Position numbers and translations under genes: made by a program. A model generated the notes under the pieces. It worked only from the letters and a program-made list of their open reading frames with translations. It made no database searches and had not been told where the DNA came from. Positions 48,632 to 57,437 of a stretch of 64,000 bases of DNA are shown here, piece after piece. Source of the stretch: Streptomyces chumphonensis. Lineage in GTDB: Bacteria > Actinomycetota > Actinomycetes > Streptomycetales > Streptomycetaceae. Each line of letters begins with the position of its first letter. Positions within the stretch are counted from its first letter, which is position 1. The DNA lies in assembly GCF_014779715.1 (NCBI RefSeq), contig NZ_JACXYU010000021.1, positions 1-64,000 on the forward strand, read 5' to 3'.

Positions 48632-48653
48632 GTCCGTTCCGTAGGGAACGGAC
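48632..48653. promoter_or_regulatory. Second inverted repeat upstream of the HTH regulator gene
   Basis: GTCCGTTCC pairs with GGAACGGAC around four bases (GTAG). Together with the repeat at 48569 it frames the probable promoter, so repression by the encoded protein is plausible. Confidence 0.55.
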
Positions 48654-48706
48654 CGTGATGGATCAGCGTCCGGGGGAAGGCACCGAAGGGCCGGTGCCTG
48701 ACCGGT

Positions 48707-48853
48707 TCAGGCCTTACGGCGGCGCCTTCGGCGGGTGGTCCAGACGGTAAAGACCCAGACGGCGGCGGGTGCGAGGACCGCGGCGAGTTCGGCGAGGCCG
48801 TCGGTGCCGGTGATGACGACGACGGGCGGAAACGTCATCGCGGGGGCAGGCAT
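48707..48853 (-). CDS. Possible 48-residue membrane protein
   Basis: From an internal ATG (48853) the frame reads PAPAMTFPPVVVITGTDGLA, then AELAAVLAPAAVWVFTVWTT and a run of six Arg. One membrane helix with a positive C-terminal stop. There is no strong ribosome site and the upstream part of the open frame is not coding-like. Small Arg-tailed membrane proteins of this form are annotated on Streptomyces plasmids. Confidence 0.4.
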   Translation of the reverse strand: MPAPAMTFPPVVVITGTDGLAELAAVLAPAAVWVFTVWTTRRRRRRKA

Positions 48854-49917
48854 GGCAACATCGCCACTGTTGCCCACTGTTGCCCGCTCGCAGTTGGGCA
48901 TGTTCGGCGACGAGACCGTCTTGTTACTGTCTCGGCCAAGGGCTCGACGCAAGAGATGTTTGAGCCGTGAACGGCTGGGGGATGCAGACAAAGCGACCTC
49001 CAGGTCGTATCTCGAAAACGGAGCGCGAACCCGCAACCTGCCAGGGACGAGGGTTCGCGCTCCGTGAGCTTATTGATACACATTGCCGAACACGAGCCGG
49101 ACAAATGCGTTCCTATATGGGACATCCAGGGTCGAACGGACAGTTTCGTAGGCCCTTCGTGGGCAATCCGGCTGCATTTCACCAAAACCGCCCACACGCA
49201 CCACATGATCTTGGTATGCGCAATCAGCACACTTCCCCCACACCCAGACCCCCGGCGCACCAGCTGGCCTGAAGCGCTCGAACAAGCCCCGGCGCAGGTC
49301 ACCAGCCCAGCACCTCACGAACGAGCAGGGCGACCGCCTCGCGCCGAACCCGCCGCGCCCGGAGCGGACTCAGGGCAGAGGCTGAGGGAGTAGCGCAACC
49401 CCGGCCGCCGGGCAGCACCGCTGCAGTCCTCAGCCCGGCGACCGATCTCGACATGACCCAGTCGGCTACCACCGTCGGCGCGCACCGCATCAGTGAAACG
49501 TTGCCCGAACACGACGCTCGCGGACCGGCTGGCGGCGAACCAGGCGTCACCGCACGGCCGGCTCAGCCTCCTCAGCGCACTCACCTCCGCGACATCGGCG
49601 CTCAGGCCCCAACCAGGTCGAGGACGACTTCGTCCCCCATGGGACGCACACGCTCTCTCCGGCCCAAACGCCCGACTTCCGGCGGGGCCGATGGGCCTCT
49701 CGGCCGCCGGGTCGGACGAGTCCCTCATCGCACGCGCGGAGCCGGACGCGGTCACTTCTGCTGCCAGCGGCACAGTCCCCTCCGTCCTGGATCGGGAGCC
49801 CGGCACCCACCCGGCCCCGCCGGGTTTGGGTCGGCGATATCCGCACCGTCTGCCATGAAACGTCAACACCGGCGGCCTGGGACGGCGTACGGTTCGGGGA
49901 GGAAGGGAGACCTCAAC
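48854..49917. other. One kilobase with no convincing gene
   Basis: All frames here are broken or have the wrong codon bias. The stretch holds a strong stem-loop at 49019-49064. A locally less GC-rich part (49060-49230, around TGAGCTTATTGATACACATTG) may contain a promoter or the remnant of a foreign insert. No tRNA fold was found. Confidence 0.45.
49019..49064. repeat. 14-bp perfect stem-loop
   Basis: CGGAGCGCGAACCC (49019-49032) pairs exactly with GGGTTCGCGCTCCG (49051-49064) around 18 bases. No gene end is adjacent, so it may be a terminator for an unseen transcript or a protein-binding site. Confidence 0.6.
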
Positions 49918-50217
49918 ATGGGAGAGATCACGCAGGCGACGTGGAGGACCTACGTCCACGGCCAGGAGGTGGAGCTACCGGCCACCATCGACGGCATCCG
50001 CGCCAGCCTGCCCCAAGAGTCGCGGGCCGAGTTCGACGCCGAAATCGGCCAGGTCCCCGCCGCGCAACTGCAGCAGGTCCTCGGCCGCTGGGCGCTGCGC
50101 ACCCACCCCGGCGCCGCGGCCGCCACCGAGGACGCCTTCCGCCAGCTGGAGACGGGGACCTTCACCGACGGTGTGCCCCTGGACGACGACGGCAGCGACC
50201 AGGCCGGGGCGGCCTGA
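49918..50217 (+). CDS. Putative antitoxin of a RelE/ParE-like pair
   Basis: A 99-residue acidic helical protein from the ATG at 49918, with GGAGGAAGGGAGA not far upstream. It begins MGEITQATWRTYVHGQEVEL and contains IDGIRASLPQESRAEFDAEI and TEDAFRQLETGTFTDGVPLD. It is followed four bases later by a small RelE-like protein. Acidic helical partner upstream of a basic toxin-like protein is the classical type II order, and pairs of this form recur in Streptomyces. A DNA-binding N-terminus is not obvious. The role is inferred from the partner. Confidence 0.55.
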   Translation: MGEITQATWRTYVHGQEVELPATIDGIRASLPQESRAEFDAEIGQVPAAQLQQVLGRWALRTHPGAAAATEDAFRQLETGTFTDGVPLDDDGSDQAGAA

Positions 50218-50221
50218 CGCC

Positions 50222-50464
50222 GTGGCCTACCGCATCCAGTTCGCCCCCGACGCCGACGCCGCCCGCCGAGCGATGCCCGCGGCCCGCCGCACCACGTTCG
50301 ACCGCGAGATCCGCTCGACCCTGGGCACCGACCCCTACGGCCACGGCTCGACCGCCCGCGGTGAGAAGGACCGCCGCGAGATCGTCATCGCCGGAGCCAT
50401 CGTCATCTACTACGTCTCCCAGGCCGTCGCGATGGTCACAGCAGTGACCATCATCAGCGTCTGA
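50222..50464 (+). CDS. RelE/ParE-superfamily toxin-like protein
   Basis: An 80-residue protein from the GTG at 50222. The pattern AYRIQFAPDADAARRAMPAA, then helix RRTTFDREI, a DPYGHGSTAR turn, and strands REIVIAGAIVIYYVSQAVAM and VTAVTII fit the RelE/ParE toxin fold: beta-alpha-alpha-beta-beta-beta with Arg residues at the ends. RelE-type members cut mRNA on the ribosome; ParE-type poison gyrase; the sequence alone does not decide. Its catalytic set would be the Lys/Arg of GEKDRREI. The pair stands 320 bases ahead of the Gabija-like genes. Confidence 0.6.
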   Translation: MAYRIQFAPDADAARRAMPAARRTTFDREIRSTLGTDPYGHGSTARGEKDRREIVIAGAIVIYYVSQAVAMVTAVTIISV

Positions 50465-50668
50465 CCACACCCGGTGGAATCGGACGTCGCGGGAGTGCCG
50501 GAAGGGCAGCCCGCCGCGCTGCGTGAGCTCAGCCGCTGACGCCCTCGACCGCCCTGGTCAGCCGGATCCGTCAAGAGCACTACACCGGTCTGCGGGACCA
50601 CGGGCGTACGGGCCGGCGAGGAGCCCAGAGCCTTGTTCCTCGCAACCTGCCCAATCTGCCGGATCTCC

Positions 50669-50697
50669 CTGAACAGCGCCCGCAGAGAGCATAGGAT
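50669..50697 (+). promoter_or_regulatory. Candidate promoter of the Gabija-like operon
   Basis: CTGAAC (50669-50674), 17 bases, TAGGAT (50692-50697), about 85 bases before the GTG. The -10 and spacing are the same as in the candidate promoter at 22629. Confidence 0.45.
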
Positions 50698-50782
50698 TCC
50701 GGAAATATCGATCATGGGCCGCGCAGCCCGGGGACTCCTTCTCAAAGGAGAGGGCGCCGCAGCTCCGTCGGCGGGGGAATCT

Positions 50783-52669
50783 GTGTACTTGGCGCATCTT
50801 CGGGTCGAGAACTTCCGGGTCTTCGGAGCCGCGGCCCAGAGCGAAGACGAGGTGGACGAGTCGCTGGATCTGGCGTTCACGGCCGGGACGAACGTGCTCG
50901 TCGGCGAGAACGACAGCGGCAAGACGGCGATCATCGACGCGATCCGGCTCTGCCTGCAGACCGCGGCGACGGACTACTACCGGGTCTCCCGGGACGACTT
51001 TCACCTGGCGAAGGACGGGCGGGCGGAGACCTTCACCATTGTGTGCGGGTTCACCGGGCTGTCGACCGAGGAGCAGGCGGTCTTCCTGGAACTCCTCACC
51101 CACGACCGTGACGGCGCCGCCTGGCTCTGCGTGACGTTCAAGGCCCAGCGGATGGACCCGGTGCGAAACCGGGTCTCGGTCACCACCCGGACCGGTCCGG
51201 ACGGCAACGGCCCCGCCCTGGACGGCGCCGCACGCGAACTCCTGCGCGCCACCTATCTGCGCCCCCTGCGCGATGCGGAGGCGGAACTACGCTCGGGCCG
51301 CGGATCACGGCTGTCGCAGATCCTCGCGAGTTATCCGGCGATGAAGGACCAGGACGTCGATGACTATGACCCCGAGGGCGGCGACCCTCCGTCCACTCTG
51401 AAGGGGATCCTGCGCCGCGCCGAGCACGACATCCGATGCAACAGTGCCGTCTCCGCCGTGAGCCAGGACATCAACTCGGCCTACCTGCAGCAGTTCGCCA
51501 TCGGCGACGACGTCCTGCGCGCCGAGATCGGCGTCGCCACCGACGCGACGCTGGCCCGCGCGCTCGAACGGCTTGAGCTGAATCTCTTCTCTGAGTCCGA
51601 CGAGTGGACCCGGCGCGGGCTCGGCTACAACAACGCCTTGTTCATGGCCGCGGAGCTCCTCCTGCTGGGCAAGAGCGAACTGGCGCCCCTACTGCTGATC
51701 GAAGAGCCCGAGGCGCACCTCCATCCCCAGCTCCAGACCCGGATCATGGAGCTGCTCCGCGACAAGGCCCAAGGGCCGCAGGAGCGCGGCACGGCCCCGG
51801 TCCAGGTCATCCTCACCACCCACAGTCCCAACCTCGCCTCGTCGACGCCCGTTGAATGCCTGACCCTCGTCGCCCGGGGCCGCACCTTCCCGCTACGGCG
51901 CAATATGACGCGCCTGACCGGCGAGGACTACGCGTTCCTGACCCGGTTCCTGGACGTCACCAAGGCCAACATGTTCTTCGCCCGCGGCCTGGCTATGGTC
52001 GAGGGCGACGCCGAAGCGATCTTCCTGCCCGCTCTCGCCGCCGCCCTGGGCATACCCTTCAACGAGCACGGCGTCAGCGTGGTCAACGTCGGCCACGTCG
52101 GCCTGTTCCGGTACAGCCGCGTCTTCCAGCGCTCCGGCGAGCAGATACCCGTTCCCGTCGCCTGCATCCGCGACCGCGACCTCGTCCCCGCCGGCACCCC
52201 CGAGAAGATGAGCGGCAAATTGAAGTGCTGGGACGAGATGACGGAGCAGCAGATCGCCGCGCACGTCGCGGACCTTGCCAGCGACGACGACGGGCCGGTG
52301 AAGACCTTCGTGTCGAACTGGTGGACGCTGGAGTACGACCTCGCCGTCACCTCCTGGACCATGGCCAGGCTGATGCACCGCGCGGTCAAGCTCGCATCCG
52401 TCGCCGAACAGTCCTGGCCGGACCCCGCCAAGACCGTGCAGGTCATCGCCCGCGCTGACAAGGACATCGACGAGTGGGAACGCCAGAACCTCACTCTGGA
52501 ACAGGCTGCCCTGAAGATCTACGAACCACTCAAGCTCAACAGGGCCAGCAAGTCGATCACCGCTCAGTTCGCCGCGCAACTCCTCGCCTCCACCTCGCTG
52601 ACGAACCATGACGTCCCGCCCTACCTGATCGACGCCTTCACGTACCTGTGCGGCGAGGTGACCCGGTGA
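50783..52669 (+). CDS. gajA: GajA-like OLD-family ATPase/TOPRIM nuclease (Gabija)
   Basis: A 628-residue protein from the GTG at 50783 (GGGGGA five bases upstream). The ABC-type ATPase half opens AHLRVENFRVFG and has Walker A VLVGENDSGKTAIIDAIRLC (about 39-58) and signature/Walker B LLLIEEPEAHLHPQLQTRIM (about 303-322) with a switch His in ILTTHSPNL. The C-terminal half is a TOPRIM nuclease, with MVEGDAEAIFLPALAAALG (about 405) giving the conserved Glu and ACIRDRDL (about 461) the D-x-D. GajA nicks DNA at specific sites and is held off by nucleotides; phage replication that depletes them frees it. All expected motifs are intact. The stop overlaps the start of the helicase gene, as in Gabija operons. 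Confidence 0.88.
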   Translation: MYLAHLRVENFRVFGAAAQSEDEVDESLDLAFTAGTNVLVGENDSGKTAIIDAIRLCLQTAATDYYRVSRDDFHLAKDGRAETFTIVCGFTGLSTEEQAVFLELLTHDRDGAAWLCVTFKAQRMDPVRNRVSVTTRTGPDGNGPALDGAARELLRATYLRPLRDAEAELRSGRGSRLSQILASYPAMKDQDVDDYDPEGGDPPSTLKGILRRAEHDIRCNSAVSAVSQDINSAYLQQFAIGDDVLRAEIGVATDATLARALERLELNLFSESDEWTRRGLGYNNALFMAAELLLLGKSELAPLLLIEEPEAHLHPQLQTRIMELLRDKAQGPQERGTAPVQVILTTHSPNLASSTPVECLTLVARGRTFPLRRNMTRLTGEDYAFLTRFLDVTKANMFFARGLAMVEGDAEAIFLPALAAALGIPFNEHGVSVVNVGHVGLFRYSRVFQRSGEQIPVPVACIRDRDLVPAGTPEKMSGKLKCWDEMTEQQIAAHVADLASDDDGPVKTFVSNWWTLEYDLAVTSWTMARLMHRAVKLASVAEQSWPDPAKTVQVIARADKDIDEWERQNLTLEQAALKIYEPLKLNRASKSITAQFAAQLLASTSLTNHDVPPYLIDAFTYLCGEVTR

Positions 52670-54570
52670 CCAGCGCCTACCGGGACGATGCCTTCGCCAC
52701 ACACAAGGTGGAGGCGATGGTGAAGCTCCTCGGACTCGACCCGCTCGATGCCGAACAGTGGGACTTCCTGCAGAGCCAGACCACACAGGACCTCCAGGCT
52801 GCCCCGGGGTCGGGCAAGACCACCTTGATCGGGCTCAAGCTCGCGCTGATGGCCGACGCATGGACCTCTGCGACCTGCGGAGTGTGCGTGCTGTCCCACA
52901 CCAACACGGCCAAGAACGAGATCGCCGACCGGGTCGCCTCCCTCACCGCCGGGCGGAGCCTGCTGCGCTACCCGCACTTCATCGGCACCATCCAGTCCTT
53001 CGTGCATACCTTCCTCGCGCTGCCGGCCGTGCGAGCCAGAGGTGTCGACGTCCGGTCCGTCGACGACGCGGCCTTCGAAACCGCAGCACTCCGGCTCCTG
53101 CGGCACCCCCGCTACTCCACCCTGCGCAGCCGCGTAGAACACCAGCGCGCCGGCACCGGCATCGTCACCCAGGCGACGTTCAGCCACAAGAACGGCGAAC
53201 TCCTGGTCACGGGCCCGACCCGGGAACTCCCCTTTCGAGCCGATACGACCAGCGGCAAGCAACTGTCCAACCTCAAAAGGACGCTGGCCCGCCGCGGCAT
53301 CTTCCGATACCAGGACATGTACGCCATAGCCCAGCAGTACCTCGCCAAGCACCCCGGCATCGTCCCGGCCGTCTCCGCGCGCTTCCCATTCGTCCTCCTC
53401 GACGAGACGCAGGACACCAGCATCACCCAGCACGAACTGCTGGACCTCGTCTTCGCCTTCTCACCCACCGTCGTGCAACGGGTAGGCGACACCAACCAGG
53501 ACATCTACAGTGACGTCAGCGTTGTGAGCCGGACCGCCTCGGCGTTCCCGCTGGCCAGCGCCGCAGAGCTGCCGGTCAGTCGCCGCTTCGGACCGCAGAT
53601 CGCGGCAGTGGCCAGCCGTCTGGCTGTCCGTCGCCCCCAGCAGGTCCAGGGAAGGGGCCCCGACGGGCAGGTGGCGGTACTGCTGTTCGACGAGACCACA
53701 GTGACCGACGTCGTGCCGACCTTCGAGCGCATGGCCGCCGCGACCGTCCCAGAGGACATCCTCCTCACGCGCCCGCCGCGCGTGCTGGGCGCGCGGCAAG
53801 ACCGGGGAAGCTCTGCGGCCTACCCGCAGTCGATCTCCTGCTACGTGCCCGGCTACACCCCGGCCGGCCGCCCGACGGCCCGGCGGGCCCTGATCGACGC
53901 GGCCCGCGCGGCAGGGACTCAATGGAGATCCGGTGCGGACAGCCACCAAGCGACCACCGAGTTGTGGAACGCCATCCGCTCGTCCTTCATACCCCTGACC
54001 GGCGAGGGACTGCCCGCGCTCGGGCGCCTGGAACGGTCTGCGGCAAGCCCAGGCGGCAGGGTACGCATCCTGCTGCGCGAACTCCTCGTCCATGGGGACG
54101 CCCTCGACGAGGCGGGCTGGGGCATGCTCACCGAGCAGTTGACCATCGAGATGAAGCTGCTCGCCGACGGGCCGCTGGAGGTCGTCGGCCTGGAGTTCAC
54201 TCCCGTGGTTGAGGCGGTCACGGCAGCGGGCGGCGCCCCCACGCGCCCCGCCGCAGTGCCAGCGGTGCGAGCCGTACCCGGGACCATTCAGAGCGCCAAG
54301 GGCGAGACCCATGCGGCGACACTGATTCTGGAATGCCTTGAGAAGAACGGTAGAAAGTTCGACGTGACCGAGGCGCTTCGCATGGTCGCCGAGGGCGGCG
54401 ACCCCCAGCGGGAGCTGAAGAGTGTACAGGCCGCTGTGCAGATCATCTTCGTCGGAGCGTCGCGCCCCACCCACCTGCTGGTGCTCGCCGCCCATCGCGA
54501 CCGTGGCAAGCCGTACGCAGAGGCGATGATCGACGCGGGCTGGGACCTCCGAGACCTCACCAAGCGCTGA
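52666..54570 (+). CDS. gajB: GajB-like UvrD/Rep superfamily 1 helicase (Gabija)
   Basis: A 634-residue SF1A helicase from the GTG overlapping the GajA stop (GTGA). Motifs in order: Ia-type lead TQDLQAAPGSGKTTLIGLKL (Walker A, about 46), SHTNTAKNEI, FIGTIQSFVHTFL, FVLLDETQDTSITQHELLDL (Walker B DETQD, about 245), QRVGDTNQDIYSDVS (III, about 274), PVSRRFGPQI (IV), GTIQSAKGETHAATLILECL (V, about 541) and VGASRPTHLLVLAA (VI, about 596). In Gabija the GajB helicase senses DNA termini and depletes ATP/dNTPs to release GajA. It is about 130 residues longer than the Bacillus protein, mostly between motifs IV and V. Alternative: an OLD/UvrD pair of another named system with similar architecture. Confidence 0.85.
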   Translation: MTSAYRDDAFATHKVEAMVKLLGLDPLDAEQWDFLQSQTTQDLQAAPGSGKTTLIGLKLALMADAWTSATCGVCVLSHTNTAKNEIADRVASLTAGRSLLRYPHFIGTIQSFVHTFLALPAVRARGVDVRSVDDAAFETAALRLLRHPRYSTLRSRVEHQRAGTGIVTQATFSHKNGELLVTGPTRELPFRADTTSGKQLSNLKRTLARRGIFRYQDMYAIAQQYLAKHPGIVPAVSARFPFVLLDETQDTSITQHELLDLVFAFSPTVVQRVGDTNQDIYSDVSVVSRTASAFPLASAAELPVSRRFGPQIAAVASRLAVRRPQQVQGRGPDGQVAVLLFDETTVTDVVPTFERMAAATVPEDILLTRPPRVLGARQDRGSSAAYPQSISCYVPGYTPAGRPTARRALIDAARAAGTQWRSGADSHQATTELWNAIRSSFIPLTGEGLPALGRLERSAASPGGRVRILLRELLVHGDALDEAGWGMLTEQLTIEMKLLADGPLEVVGLEFTPVVEAVTAAGGAPTRPAAVPAVRAVPGTIQSAKGETHAATLILECLEKNGRKFDVTEALRMVAEGGDPQRELKSVQAAVQIIFVGASRPTHLLVLAAHRDRGKPYAEAMIDAGWDLRDLTKR

Positions 54571-55085
54571 CCCTACGACCGTCCCGGCGGAACCGTCCCG
54601 GCCGGGGACCGCTCCTTCACCTTAGGGTTCGAGCCCACTGGTTGGTGGGTTCGAACTGTTCGTCCCCGACAGCGTTGCCCTGACAGGTCATCATCCTCAT
54701 CGCGGCGGCGGTAGTTATCTGGGCGTGCCGGAAGGCGTCTGGCACGTTCTGGCAAGTAGCCCGTAACGCCCGTGCCTTGCAGATATCTGCGGGTTGTGCA
54801 GGCACGTACGGCACGTTTGGAAAGTGGGCACTGACCTTTGGCTTCGGTTCAACCGGGACGAGGTCACGCAGCAGACGCCATAGCCCATCGGGAGCAGGAG
54901 CGCGGCGGCACCGCTTTCCAGGGGCCTCCTGTTGCTGTCTGCCCCGCGGCCGAGCTGCCGCACCCGGCAGTGGCAGAGGCTTCGGCGGACAGAGTCTCCG
55001 CCACGGTCCTTGTCTGAACCGGCACCGGCCGACAGCACGTCCTTGTTCGTATCTGCTCGACACTCTCCCGCGGAGCCGCTGCACT
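54571..55085. other. Intergenic gap after the Gabija-like operon
   Basis: About 515 bases without a clear gene. GTTCGAGCCCAC (54627-54638) and GTGGGTTCGAAC (54645-54656) form a stem with one mismatch, 57 bases after the GajB stop, and may be its terminator. CCTTGCAGATATCTGCGGG near 54776 is a short palindrome (GCAGATATCTGC), possibly an operator. The rightward pentapeptide-repeat gene must be started from here. Confidence 0.45.
54627..54656. terminator. Candidate terminator of the Gabija-like operon
   Basis: GTTCGAGCCCAC pairs with GTGGGTTCGAAC with one mismatch and a six-base loop. The GGTTCGA parts look like tRNA T-arms, but no tRNA can be folded around them. Confidence 0.5.
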
Positions 55086-56837
55086 ATGAGCACGCCCTTT
55101 CCGCCCTCCTGGCCGTGCTGCGGACACGGTGCGGACCCGTCCACCGACCCGGACGGCTGCACCGGTATCCGCGTCCCCGGCCACACCACATGCCTGGCCC
55201 ACCTCACCGACACCGACCGCACCACCTACCTGACCAGCCTGACCCCCGGCATCGACATCGACCACCGCGGCACCCCCTTCACCGACGATCTACTGCAAGC
55301 CCTCCTCAACGCCCTCCGCGACCCCACCACCAACACCCCCCACATCGGCGCCGCCGAGTTCGGCGGGGCGCAGTTCTCCGGCCCAGCCCTGTTCGGCGGG
55401 GCGAAGTTCTCCGGCCCCGCCCGGTTCGTCGGTGCTCATTTCTCCAGCCGTGCCCGGTTCGACGGGGCGCAGTTCTCCAGCGAAGTCGCGTTCGCCGGTG
55501 CTCATTTCTCCAGCTTCACCAGGTTCGACGAGGCGCGGTTCTACGACCGCGTCGGGTTTAGCGGGGCGCAGTTCTCTGGTACGGCCTGGTTTGTCGGGGC
55601 GCAGTTCTCTAGTACCGCCTGGTTTGGCGGTGCTCGGTTCTCCGACAGCGTCGATTTCGGCGGGGCGCGCTTCTCCGGCTGTGCCGGGTATACCGGAGCG
55701 CGGTTTGAGGGTGTGTCGGCGTTGGGGCCGTTGGTGGCGGGAACGGTGGAGTTGTCGGGGGCGGTGTTTGTGCTGCCGGTGACGTTGGAGTTGGCCGCAG
55801 CGGAGGTGGTGTGTGAGCGAACGAGGTGGGAGTCGACGGCGACCGTGCGAGTGCGGTACGCGGCCGTGGACCTCAGCCACGCGGTCCTGACCGCCCCCGT
55901 CGCGGTCACCACCCACCGCACCCCCTTCACCTACGGCAACAGCGCGGTGCGTGAGGACCTACTGGTGTGCTCTGGCCAGACGCCGAGTGTCTCGGGCCGG
56001 GTGCAGGTCGTCTCAGTGCAGGGCGTGGACGCCGCGCACCTGGTCCTGACCGACACCGACCTGACCGACTGCCGGTTCTCCGGGGCCTTCCACCTCGACC
56101 AGATCCGCCTGGAAGGCCGCACCACCTTCGCCAACACCCCCACCGGGTGGCACCGCCGCGGCGTGCGGCCCATCCGCTTCACCCGTCGGCGTGTCCTCGC
56201 CGAGGAACACCACTGGCGCGCCCACACCACTGGCCCCAGTCCGCATGGATGGCATGGTGGACCGCACCCCACCGACCCCGCCCGTACCCCCGATCCGGAA
56301 GACGTCGCCGCCCTGTACCGGCAGCTGCGCAAAGCGTTCGAAGACGGCAAGAACGAACCCGGCGCCGCCGACTTCTACTACGGCGAATGCGAGATGCGCC
56401 GTCACGACACAACCGGCACCACGAAGGGCGAACGCCTCCTGCTGCGGGGGTACTGGTTGCTGTCCGGCTACGGCGTACGCGCCTCCCGCGCCTTCACCTG
56501 GCTCCTCGCCGCCATGAGCGTAACCGTGCTGCTCCTGATGGGGGTCGGCGTGCCCACCGACGACCCCGACCCCGCCACCACCGGCACCCTCCACGGCGGC
56601 AAGATCAGCCTGACGACCAAGGCCCCCGCCCCAGTCCTGAGCGGCGGCTGGTCGCAGCGGCTGTCCTGGAAACGCGCGGAGAAGGCCACCCGCATCGCCG
56701 TCAACTCGGTCATCTTCCGCTCCAGCGGCCAGAACCTCACCACCACCGGCACCTACATCGAGATGACCTCCCGCCTCCTCGAACCCACCCTCCTCGCCCT
56801 CGGTGTCCTTGCCATCCGCGGACGCATCAAACGCTGA
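55086..56837 (+). CDS. Pentapeptide-repeat membrane protein
   Basis: A 583-residue protein; the ATG at 55086 starts a Cys-containing lead (PPSWPCCGHGADPSTDPDGC). Residues about 90-210 hold some 22 pentapeptide repeats of the A-x-F-x-x/x-x-x-F-x-G type, written in ten-residue doublets (AQFSGTAWFVG, AQFSSTAWFGG, ARFSDSVDFGG), which wind into a four-sided beta helix. More diverged repeats follow. Residues 440-480 (VAALYRQLRKAFEDGKNEPG and FYYGECEMRRHD) are the linker usual in this architecture, and two membrane helices end it (WLLAAMSVTVLLLMGVG; LLEPTLLALGVLAIRGR). Such proteins are thought to be membrane channels or signal platforms. Whether it belongs to the neighbouring defence genes is open. 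Confidence 0.8.
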   Translation: MSTPFPPSWPCCGHGADPSTDPDGCTGIRVPGHTTCLAHLTDTDRTTYLTSLTPGIDIDHRGTPFTDDLLQALLNALRDPTTNTPHIGAAEFGGAQFSGPALFGGAKFSGPARFVGAHFSSRARFDGAQFSSEVAFAGAHFSSFTRFDEARFYDRVGFSGAQFSGTAWFVGAQFSSTAWFGGARFSDSVDFGGARFSGCAGYTGARFEGVSALGPLVAGTVELSGAVFVLPVTLELAAAEVVCERTRWESTATVRVRYAAVDLSHAVLTAPVAVTTHRTPFTYGNSAVREDLLVCSGQTPSVSGRVQVVSVQGVDAAHLVLTDTDLTDCRFSGAFHLDQIRLEGRTTFANTPTGWHRRGVRPIRFTRRRVLAEEHHWRAHTTGPSPHGWHGGPHPTDPARTPDPEDVAALYRQLRKAFEDGKNEPGAADFYYGECEMRRHDTTGTTKGERLLLRGYWLLSGYGVRASRAFTWLLAAMSVTVLLLMGVGVPTDDPDPATTGTLHGGKISLTTKAPAPVLSGGWSQRLSWKRAEKATRIAVNSVIFRSSGQNLTTTGTYIEMTSRLLEPTLLALGVLAIRGRIKR

Positions 56838-57233
56838 CCCGGCCCCGGCGGCACGAATACGACCCGATTGCAGCGAAACGGTATTTCTGGAAACGGTTCG
56901 GTCGAACCGTTCCCGGCTATGTGCCTTACTTGCCTGCACCACTGATAGTGCTCCTGAGCTGCACAGAACCCCTCGTCCCCTAGATATCCAGAGCGGCGCG
57001 CGGCGGTGTCTCGCATGCCCCTCGTTCCTCGGAGGGCTTCTTGAGAGGTGCAGCGTTGCCATCCCGCACGGCAACACCGCATGCCGTAGTGCTTCGGCCT
57101 GCGGATCGCCTGCCGGCCCAGGCGGGCAACGGCACGCAACTGTGGCAACCCTTCTCGCAACACCTTGCGGTGGCTCCATGCTGAGCGGGTGGCCGGCGCC
57201 GTGTCGGCTCAATGTTCTTGGAGGCAACCCGCC
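56838..57233. other. Intergenic gap with a palindrome
   Basis: About 395 bases without a credible gene. AACGGTTCG (56892-56900) and CGAACCGTT (56903-56911) form a near-continuous palindrome within TGGAAACGGTTCGG, and a degenerate AAACGGTA lies just before it, so an operator for a regulator is likely. The AT-rich part around CTATGTGCCTTACTTG could be a promoter. Confidence 0.45.
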
Positions 57234-57437
57234 GTGAACGGCCCGCTGATGACGCTGCGCACCGCCGTCATCCTTGCCCTCGGCTGCACCATCGCCGCAA
57301 GCACCGCCGTGCTCACCATCCTCACCGGCAGCAGCACCGTCCAAGCTCTGCTGGCCGCCGGTGCCGTGTTCGGCACCGCGGTGCCTGCTTTGCACTGCCT
57401 GATCGCCACCGACCGGTCGGAGGCCGACCGTGGCTGA
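57234..57437 (+). CDS. Small two-helix membrane protein coupled to a regulator
   Basis: A 67-residue protein from the GTG at 57234, with GGAGG nine bases before. Two hydrophobic helices: TLRTAVILALGCTIAASTAV and VQALLAAGAVFGTAVPALHC. It is a paralogue of the protein at 37100-37297. It overlaps the next gene by eight bases, so the two are made together; the regulator downstream could be tethered to or sense the membrane through it. Confidence 0.65.
   Translation: MNGPLMTLRTAVILALGCTIAASTAVLTILTGSSTVQALLAAGAVFGTAVPALHCLIATDRSEADRG

Noticed and set aside
49315-49959. A 214-codon leftward frame upstream of the toxin-antitoxin pair
   Set aside because: Arg/Pro/Ser-rich, no ribosome site, and runs over the start of the well-formed antitoxin gene on the other strand.
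54627-54656. tRNA-like T-arm sequences (GGTTCGAGCCC, GGGTTCGAAC)
   Set aside because: No acceptor, D or anticodon arms can be folded around either copy; the two form a stem with each other instead.
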